Assembly (NCBI RefSeq): GCF_036237315.1 | Contig: NZ_CP108356.1 | Span: 3,592,501-3,656,500, forward strand | DNA: 64,000 nt | Source: Streptomyces sp. NBC_01351 | GTDB taxonomy: Bacteria; Actinomycetota; Actinomycetes; Streptomycetales; Streptomycetaceae | Direction of reading: 5' to 3' | In this document: piece by piece, positions 58,175 through 64,000 of the stretch | How the letters are laid out: each line of letters begins with the position of its first letter | Position numbering within the stretch: the first letter of the stretch is position 1 | Notes under the pieces: generated by a model | What the model was told of the DNA's origin: nothing | The model's input: only the letters and a program-made list of their open reading frames with translations | Databases searched by the model: none | Position numbers and translations under genes: made by a program

Positions 58175-59905
58175 TCAGGCAGCGAGGAGCTTGCGCACCC
58201 GGTCCGCCCCGACCGCCAGGAGCAGCGTGGGCAGGCGCGGGCCGGTCTCGCGGGTGACGAGGAGCCGGTAGAGGAGGGCGAAGAAGGTGCGCTGGGCGAC
58301 CTTCAGCTCCGGGGTGGGCTTCGCGTCGGGGTCCAGTCCGGCCATGACCTTCGGGACTCCGTAGACGAGGGTGGTGAGCCCGTCGAGGGACCAGTGCGAG
58401 TCGAGTCCGTCGAGGAGCAGGCGGAGGGACTCGCGGCCTTCGTCGTCGAGGGAGGCGAGGAGCTCGGTGTCGGGCTCGTCGCGTACGAGGGTGCGCTGGT
58501 CGGCCGGGACCTGGGTGGTGATCCAGTTCTCGGCGCGGTTCAGGCGGGGCCGGACCTCGTCGAGGGAGGTGAGGGGCTTCTCCGGCTCCAGGTCGCTGAG
58601 GATGCGCAGGGTCTGCTCGTCGTGGCCGGCGGTGATGTCGACGACGGAGGCGAGCGTGCGGTACGGCATCGGGCGCGGGGTGCGCGGGAGCTCGTGGGAG
58701 GCGACGCGGACGGCGCGGGCGTGCGCGGCGGCGTCGGCGGGCAGCACGGAGCCGTCCGCCACCTTGGCCTCCAGCTTGTCCCACTCGTCGTAGAGCCGCT
58801 GGATCTCCTGGTCGAAGGCGATCTTGAAGGACTGGTTGGGGCGGCGGCGGGCGTAGAGCCAGCGCAGCAGCTGCGGTTCCATGATCTTCAGCGCGTCGGC
58901 CGGGGTCGGGACCCCGCCCTTCGACGAAGACATCTTGGCCATGCCGCTGATGCCGACGAAGGCGTACATGGGGCCGATGGGCTGCTCGCCGCCGAAGATC
59001 CCGACGATCTGGCCGCCGACCTGGAAGGACGATCCGGGCGAGGAGTGGTCCACGCCGGAGGGCTCGAAGATGACACCCTCGAAGGCCCAGCGCATGGGCC
59101 AGTCGACCTTCCAGACGAGCTTGCCGCGGTTGAACTCGCTGAGCTTGACCGTCTCGGTGAACTCGTCCTCGGTGCAGACGTAGGTCAGCTCGGTCGTCTC
59201 GTCGTCGTACGAGGTGACCTTGGTGAAGTCCTTGCCGCATTCGCCGCAGTAGGGCTTGTACGGGAAGTAGCCGCCCTCGGCGCTGCTGCCGTCGTCCTCG
59301 GCGGCCGCGCCGGAGCCCTCGGCGGCCTCCAGCTCGGCCTCGTCGACCTGCTTCTGCTGGGGCTTCTTGCCGCCCGGCTTCTGCTTGGTGCGGTACTGGT
59401 CGAGGATCGCGTCGATGTCGCCGCGGTGCTTCATCGCGAACAGGACCTGCTCGCGGTAGGTGCCGGCGGTGTACTGCTCGGTCTGGCTGATGGGGTCGTA
59501 CTCGACGCCCAGCTCGGCCAGGGAGTCGACCATGGCGGCCTTGAAGTGCTCGGCCCAGTTCGGGTACGCGGAGCCTTCGGGCGCGGGCACGGCGGTCAGC
59601 GGGCGGCCGATGTGCTGGGCGTGGGACTCCTCGGTGACGCCGGGGATGCCCTTGGGGACCTTGCGGTACCGGTCGTAGTCGTCCCAGGAGATGAGGTGAC
59701 GGACTTCGATGCCCCGGCGGCGGATCTCGTCGGCGACCAGGTGCGGGGTCATGACCTCGCGGAGGTTGCCCAGGTGGATGGGGCCGGAGGGGGAGAGTCC
59801 GGACGCGACGACGACAGGTTTGCCGGGTGCTCGGCGCTCCGCCTCGGCGATGACCTCGTCCGCGAAACGGGAGACCCAGTCGGTCTCGGTGCTGCTCTGC
59901 GCCAC
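58175..59905 (-). CDS. lysS: class I lysyl-tRNA synthetase
   Basis: A 576-aa aminoacyl-tRNA synthetase of the class I (archaeal-type) LysRS family, attaching lysine to tRNA-Lys. The Rossmann signatures are '[11 protein letters not shown]' (HLGN at 44-47, HIGH motif) and 'KMSSSKG' (324-330, KMSKS). A zinc-like 'YCGECGKDF' is at ~219-227. An acidic, low-complexity insertion (residues ~172-212) precedes it. GTG start with AAGGA 7 bases upstream. Divergent from argS across a 180-base region with a 7-bp inverted repeat. Confidence 0.95.
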   Translation of the reverse strand: MAQSSTETDWVSRFADEVIAEAERRAPGKPVVVASGLSPSGPIHLGNLREVMTPHLVADEIRRRGIEVRHLISWDDYDRYRKVPKGIPGVTEESHAQHIGRPLTAVPAPEGSAYPNWAEHFKAAMVDSLAELGVEYDPISQTEQYTAGTYREQVLFAMKHRGDIDAILDQYRTKQKPGGKKPQQKQVDEAELEAAEGSGAAAEDDGSSAEGGYFPYKPYCGECGKDFTKVTSYDDETTELTYVCTEDEFTETVKLSEFNRGKLVWKVDWPMRWAFEGVIFEPSGVDHSSPGSSFQVGGQIVGIFGGEQPIGPMYAFVGISGMAKMSSSKGGVPTPADALKIMEPQLLRWLYARRRPNQSFKIAFDQEIQRLYDEWDKLEAKVADGSVLPADAAAHARAVRVASHELPRTPRPMPYRTLASVVDITAGHDEQTLRILSDLEPEKPLTSLDEVRPRLNRAENWITTQVPADQRTLVRDEPDTELLASLDDEGRESLRLLLDGLDSHWSLDGLTTLVYGVPKVMAGLDPDAKPTPELKVAQRTFFALLYRLLVTRETGPRLPTLLLAVGADRVRKLLAA

Positions 59906-60027
59906 GACACGTCCTTCTATCTCGAATGCTGGCTCCAGCCATTCTCCCAGACGCCCGCGACCTGTCTGCGGTTGTTCCCCTCGCTGTTTTCTCCCGCGAA
60001 ACGGGTGGCCCTCACGTGGGATACTCG

Positions 60028-60051
60028 GCACTTGTCGGAACAACCAAGTGC
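60028..60051. promoter_or_regulatory. inverted repeat upstream of argS
   Basis: GCACTTG (60028-60034) and CAAGTGC (60045-60051), perfect 7-bp arms with a 10-base spacer, 35 bases before the argS ATG and within the lysS/argS divergent region. Function unknown. Confidence 0.45.
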
Positions 60052-60085
60052 ACCCACCGGCACGACCTCACAGGAACGGCAGCTC

Positions 60086-61864
60086 ATGGCCTCGGTCCCT
60101 TCCCTCGCTTCTTCCGTCAATCAGCGCGTCGCGGACGCCCTCGCCTCGGCCCTGCCGGAGGCCGGTGGCGCCGACCCGCTGCTGCGACGAAGCGACCGGG
60201 CCGACTTCCAGGCCAACGGCATCCTGGCGCTCGCGAAGAAGGCGAAGGCCAACCCGCGTGAGCTGGCGACGACCGTGGTGGGGTCCATCCCGACCGGTGA
60301 GCTGGACCTGATCAAGGAGATCGAGGTCTCGGGTCCGGGCTTCCTCAACATCACCGTCACCGACAAGGCGATCATCGAGACCCTCGCGGCGCGGGCGGCC
60401 GACGACCGTCTCGGCGTGGCGCTCGCCGCGAACCCGGGCACCACGGTGATCGACTACGCGCAGCCGAACGTGGCGAAGGAGATGCACGTCGGCCACCTGC
60501 GGTCCGCCGTGATCGGTGCGGCGATGGTGGAGATCCTGGAGTTCACGGGCGAGAAGGTGGTCCGTCGCCACCACATCGGCGACTGGGGCACCCAGTTCGG
60601 CATGCTCATCCAGTACCTGCTGGAGCACCCGCACGAGCTGGACCACAAGTCGGACGAGGAGGTCTCCGGCGAGGAGGCCATGTCCAACCTCAACCGTCTG
60701 TACAAGGCCTCGCGCGCGCTCTTCGACTCCGACGAGGAGTTCAAGACGCGGGCGCGGGCCCGGGTGGTGAACCTCCAGGCCGGCGAGCCGGAGACGCTGG
60801 CGCTGTGGCAGCGGTTCGTGGACGAGTCGAAGATCTACTTCTACTCGGTCTTCAACAAGCTGGACATGGACATCCAGGACCCGGACGTGGTCGGCGAGTC
60901 GGGCTACAACGACATGCTGGTCGAGACGTGCAAGCTGCTGGAGGAGTCGGGCGTCGCCGTCCGCTCGAACGGCGCGCTGTGCGTGTTCTTCGACGAGTAC
61001 AAGGGCCCGGACGGCAACCCGAGCCCGCTGATCGTGCAGAAGTCGGACGGCGGTTTCGGCTACGCCGCGACCGACCTGTCGGCGATCCGTGACCGCGTCG
61101 GCAACCTGAACGCCTCGACCCTGCTGTACGTCGTGGACGCCCGGCAGTCGCTGCACTTCAAGATGGTCTTCGAGACGGCGCGGCGCGCGGGCTGGCTGAA
61201 CGACGAGGTCAAGGCCGTCCAGCTGGCCTTCGGCACGGTCCTCGGCAAGGACGGCAAGCCGTTCAAGACCCGTGAGGGCGAGACGGTGCGGCTGGTGGAC
61301 CTTCTCGACGAGGCGGTCGACCGGGCGACGACCGTGGTCCGGGGGAAGGACGAGGAGCGCGGCAACCTCACCGAGGAGGAGATCGTCGAGAACGGTCTCC
61401 AGGTCGGCATCGGCGCGGTCAAGTACGCGGACCTCTCCACCTCCGCGGCGCGGGACTACAAGTTCGACCTGGATCAGATGGTCTCGCTGACCGGTGACAC
61501 GTCCGTGTACATCCAGTACGCGTACGCCCGGATCAAGTCCATCCTGCGCAACGCGGGCGACCGCACGCCGGTCGCGCACCCGGAGCTGGAGCTGGCCCCG
61601 GCCGAGCGTGCGCTGGGGCTGCACCTGGACGGCTTCGGTGCGCTGCTCGAGGAGGCGGCCGCGGAGTACGCCCCGCACAAGCTGGCGGCGTACCTCTACC
61701 AGCTGGCCTCCCTCTACACGACCTTCTACACGGAGTGCCCGGTCGTGAAGCCGGAGCCGGAGCTGGTCGTGGGCGAGAACCGCCTGTTCCTGTGCGACCT
61801 GACGGCCCGCACCCTCTCGAAGGGCATGTCCCTGCTGGGCATCCGGACCCCCGAGAAGCTCTGA
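60086..61864 (+). CDS. argS: arginyl-tRNA synthetase
   Basis: A 592-aa class I synthetase charging tRNA-Arg. Residues 1-110 are the Arg-type N-terminal tRNA D-loop domain; HVGH (134-137) is the HIGH motif and '[20 protein letters not shown]' belongs to the C-terminal anticodon-binding domain. The usual KMSKS is replaced by '[10 protein letters not shown]', typical of ArgRS. The ATG at 60086 follows AGGAACGG. Stop is followed by a strong terminator. Confidence 0.96.
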   Translation: MASVPSLASSVNQRVADALASALPEAGGADPLLRRSDRADFQANGILALAKKAKANPRELATTVVGSIPTGELDLIKEIEVSGPGFLNITVTDKAIIETLAARAADDRLGVALAANPGTTVIDYAQPNVAKEMHVGHLRSAVIGAAMVEILEFTGEKVVRRHHIGDWGTQFGMLIQYLLEHPHELDHKSDEEVSGEEAMSNLNRLYKASRALFDSDEEFKTRARARVVNLQAGEPETLALWQRFVDESKIYFYSVFNKLDMDIQDPDVVGESGYNDMLVETCKLLEESGVAVRSNGALCVFFDEYKGPDGNPSPLIVQKSDGGFGYAATDLSAIRDRVGNLNASTLLYVVDARQSLHFKMVFETARRAGWLNDEVKAVQLAFGTVLGKDGKPFKTREGETVRLVDLLDEAVDRATTVVRGKDEERGNLTEEEIVENGLQVGIGAVKYADLSTSAARDYKFDLDQMVSLTGDTSVYIQYAYARIKSILRNAGDRTPVAHPELELAPAERALGLHLDGFGALLEEAAAEYAPHKLAAYLYQLASLYTTFYTECPVVKPEPELVVGENRLFLCDLTARTLSKGMSLLGIRTPEKL

Positions 61865-61873
61865 CGTTCCACC

Positions 61874-61909
61874 CGACTGCCCCCGGCGCACCCGCCCCGG
61901 GGGCAGTCG
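61874..61909 (+). terminator. terminator of argS
   Basis: Perfect 13-bp stem CGACTGCCCCCGG / CCGGGGGCAGTCG, 10-base loop, 9 bases past the argS stop. Confidence 0.88.
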
Positions 61910-62019
61910 CGTTTCCCGGACCGGGGCGGGGCCGGCGTCACCCGTTCGGAGCGGTTTCGGGTTCGGTGGGCGGGTAGGGGACGGCGCGTCCTTCCCCTCG
62001 CCATCTCCCGGAGGCATCC

Positions 62020-62826
62020 GTGCCCGACAAGAACGGCCCCTACAAGCCAGGTACCCCCTGCTGGATCGACCTGATGGTGCCCGACCAGCAGGCGGCCCTC
62101 GACTTCTACTGCGGCCTCTTCGGCTGGCAGGGCGAGATCGGTCCGGCCGAGCAGGGCGGGTACTCCGTCTGCACCCTCAAGGGCAAGCCGGTCGCCGGGA
62201 TCATGAAGGCGATGAACCCCGACGGCAGCATCCCCGACCCGATGCCGCCGACCGTGTGGACCACGTACCTGTCCACCGACGGCCTCGATGCCACCCTCGC
62301 GTCCGTCACCGAGCAGCGCGGTCAGGTCGTGATGGGCCCGATGGACGTCATGGACCTGGGCCGGATGGCCGTGGTCGCCGACCCGACGGGCGCCGTCTTC
62401 GGACTGTGGGAGCCGGGGACCTTCGACGGGGCGGGCATCGTCAACGAGCACGGCGCGCTGATCTGGAACGAGCTCAGCAGCGGGGACACCGGCGCCGCCG
62501 GCGCGTTCTACTCCGCCATCCTGCCGATCAGCACGGCCCCGGCCGAGACGGAAGGCGGCCCGGAGTACACGGAGTTCAAGGTCGGCGGCCGCGCGGTGGC
62601 CGGGATGATGGGCCTCGACACCCTCCCGCCCGGCACGCCCCCGAACTGGCTGCCGTACTTCCACGCCGACGACGTGGACGGCGTCCAGGCCGCGGCGGCC
62701 GGGGCCGGTGCCAAGGTCCTCATGCCCGCCTTCGACATGGTGGCGGGCCGCATGGCCGTCCTGGCCGACCCGCAGGGCGCACCGTTCGCGGTGATCAAGG
62801 CGAAGGCCCCGCAGCAGCCCGAATGA
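62020..62826 (+). CDS. VOC-superfamily (glyoxalase-like) protein, two domains
   Basis: A 268-aa protein made of two consecutive VOC (glyoxalase/bleomycin-resistance fold) domains. The first is 'PCWIDLMVPDQQAALDFYCG' to 'GAVFGLWEPGTF'. The second is 'NELSSGDTGAAGAFYSAILP' to 'QGAPFAVIKAKAP'. GTG start behind GGAGG. Duplicate VOC proteins act on or bind small metabolites; no metal-ligand set could be assigned. Function unknown. Confidence 0.9.
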   Translation: MPDKNGPYKPGTPCWIDLMVPDQQAALDFYCGLFGWQGEIGPAEQGGYSVCTLKGKPVAGIMKAMNPDGSIPDPMPPTVWTTYLSTDGLDATLASVTEQRGQVVMGPMDVMDLGRMAVVADPTGAVFGLWEPGTFDGAGIVNEHGALIWNELSSGDTGAAGAFYSAILPISTAPAETEGGPEYTEFKVGGRAVAGMMGLDTLPPGTPPNWLPYFHADDVDGVQAAAAGAGAKVLMPAFDMVAGRMAVLADPQGAPFAVIKAKAPQQPE

Positions 62827-63027
62827 CCCCTGCGCGCCCCGGCGAGCCCGTCCTCGGGGTGAGCCTCCGTTCCCGAAGCCGGAAACGGGGGCCGCCACTG
62901 CCTCTCGTGCCGCATTCCGCTGACATTGGGCCGGTGCATCGTGACGTGGCCCACAGAAATGTTCCCCCCGCCTCTCTCCTCCTTCCTGTGCCAGGTTGTT
63001 CCAGCACCGAGGGCCTAGGGGGCTCAC

Positions 63028-63525
63028 ATGAAGACCACGACACGACACCGGTTGGCTGCGGCGGTGGCAGGGGTGCTCGCCATTGACGGGGCGGTGCACC
63101 TGTACTGGGCCACCGGGGCGGTCTGGCCGGCCGCCGACGCGCGGGCGCTGTCGTTCGCCGTGCTCGGGCTGGAGGCGCCGTTCACGCCGCGCGTGGTGAT
63201 CCCGCTGGCCGCGCTGCTGCTGACGGGGGCGGGGGCGGTGCTGGCGTACGCACGGGGGCGCGGCGGGCGGGTGGCCCGGCTGGTCACGGGTGCGGTGGCG
63301 GCGGGGCTGGCGGTGCGGGGGCTCGCGGGGGTCGGGTGGGTGGCGGGGGTGCTGGAGAGCCCGGCGGACGGTCCGTTCTACGTGCTCAACCTGCTGCTGT
63401 ACACGCCGGTTTGTCTGGGGCTCGCGTGGGCGGCGGCCCGGCTGTTTTCGTCACCGCCGGTCCTTGGTGCGCACCCCGCCGGGGGTGAACTCGCCGGCGC
63501 CGGTCGGCGTCGCCGTACCGGCTGA
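63028..63525 (+). CDS. DUF3995 membrane protein
   Basis: A 165-aa protein with four membrane helices (starting 'LAAAVAGVLAIDGAVHLYWA'), the DUF3995 layout. The conserved 'DGAVHLYWATGAVWPA' motif with H and W is at residues ~20-35. The C-terminus is a Gly/Arg-rich tail. It follows the VOC gene by 200 bases. Function unknown. Confidence 0.85.
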   Translation: MKTTTRHRLAAAVAGVLAIDGAVHLYWATGAVWPAADARALSFAVLGLEAPFTPRVVIPLAALLLTGAGAVLAYARGRGGRVARLVTGAVAAGLAVRGLAGVGWVAGVLESPADGPFYVLNLLLYTPVCLGLAWAAARLFSSPPVLGAHPAGGELAGAGRRRRTG

Positions 63526-63595
63526 CGGCCACCCGGAACGGGCCCCGGCAGCCGTTCGGCCGCCGGGGGTCGTTCCGGTTCCCGGCGGGCCGGGT

Positions 63596-64000
63596 TCACG
63601 ACCTGCCGCTGCACTTCTTCATGGCCTCGTAGGCCTCCGGCGATTCCTTCAGGCCGAGCCCCTCCAGCGCGTGGTCACCTGTCCGCGGATCGGGATCGGG
63701 AAAGTTCGCGAAGCCGCCCGCCCGCATGCACGCGGTGAGCGCCTGCGACTGTGCGAGCAGCGCCGGGTCCAGCGGGGCGGCCGGACGGCGCCCTTCGCAG
63801 GCGGCTTCGGCCTCCTTCACCTTGGCCGGATCCGCCTTGTCCCAATCCAGGAGCGGAATCCCGGAAGCACTCCCCCTCACCGGCAGGCCTTTTTCGGCGA
63901 GACACTGGAAAAAGTCAGCCATTTCCGGGTCAATCTGCCCCTTGCCTTTTCCGGATGGTGAGACGGAGGGTGAAGCCGCGCGCGGAGCGGGCGAAGAAGC
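63596..64000 (-). CDS. partial gene: secreted/lipoprotein-like protein with FPDP motif, runs off the edge
   Basis: The minus-strand frame is open from 63596 to the window end with no stop, so the 5' part of the gene (and its start) is missing. The 134 visible residues start in a Ser/Pro/Ala-rich linker, then 'DPEMADFFQCLAEKG', and end with 'ALTACMRAGGFANFPDPDPR'. The pattern 'CMR..G..NFPDP' is typical of actinobacterial lipoproteins with an unassigned role, often found near ABC efflux genes. The linker predicts a signal/lipobox just outside the window. An ATG at 63922 inside the frame is probably not the start. Confidence 0.75.
   Translation of the reverse strand, partial: ASSPAPRAASPSVSPSGKGKGQIDPEMADFFQCLAEKGLPVRGSASGIPLLDWDKADPAKVKEAEAACEGRRPAAPLDPALLAQSQALTACMRAGGFANFPDPDPRTGDHALEGLGLKESPEAYEAMKKCSGRS

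Noticed and set aside
1..64000. tRNA or rRNA genes, prophage or biosynthetic gene cluster
   Set aside because: Intergenic regions were read for cloverleaf, rRNA and integrase signatures and none was found; a full covariance search could not be run here.

Overview
The window is chromosomal DNA of a high-GC actinomycete, almost certainly a Streptomyces or a close relative. The evidence is the very high GC content, the frequent GTG starts and four-base start/stop overlaps, the lineage-typical families (whiJ-type XRE-DUF5753 with DUF397, DUF3558, DUF2637, DUF4229, DUF5819), the futalosine-type menaquinone genes, class I lysyl-tRNA synthetase and System II cytochrome c maturation genes. No tRNA, rRNA, CRISPR array, prophage or secondary-metabolite cluster was recognised.

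Left part (1-15.6 kb), accessory. It carries an orphan CdiI-type immunity gene, a nucleotidyltransferase, a DCC thiol-oxidoreductase facing an HTTM/DUF5819 membrane pair, and a secreted DUF3494 (ice-binding-like) protein with a 27-bp coding minisatellite. Next come a decayed IS5-type transposase, an HTH protein with a structured leader, and a whiJ-like set (ATPase, XRE-DUF5753, two DUF397 copies). A tightly coupled operon follows, encoding a small helical protein, a WXG-like/lysozyme-like effector candidate and four tandem paralogous membrane proteins (A-B-A'-B'). The part ends with a 955-aa secreted repeat protein.

Middle part (15.7-41.7 kb), mostly core. It holds dctA and then the late futalosine menaquinone genes: mqnE, an Lrp regulator, ubiX, mqnP and a UbiD decarboxylase, with two unknown genes locked between mqnP and ubiD. 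After a divergent cupin/MarR pair with a clear operator come ccsB-resB-ccdA-resA for cytochrome c maturation, hemL with a histidine phosphatase, and a tandem CNNM/CBS pair. Menaquinone, haem and cytochrome c genes lie together and all serve the respiratory chain.

Right part (41.7-64 kb), mixed. It contains a K+ channel, a HxlR regulator divergent from a quinone-oxidoreductase-like gene, a Mut7-C protein, YnfA, an SDR, a secreted deacetylase and two tandem paralogous lipoproteins. These are followed by an ECF41-type sigma factor with its oxidoreductase, a free-standing LAGLIDADG protein facing rtcB, two DUF3558 lipoproteins, a DUF2637 protein, divergent lysS/argS, a VOC protein and a DUF3995 protein. 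A lipoprotein-like gene runs off the right edge.

The most interesting observation is one two-hairpin 5' leader shared by two unrelated genes 45 kb apart (HTH gene, 7341-7426 minus; LAGLIDADG gene, 52509-52585 plus). The second is the effector plus duplicated membrane-protein operon at 9457-12563.
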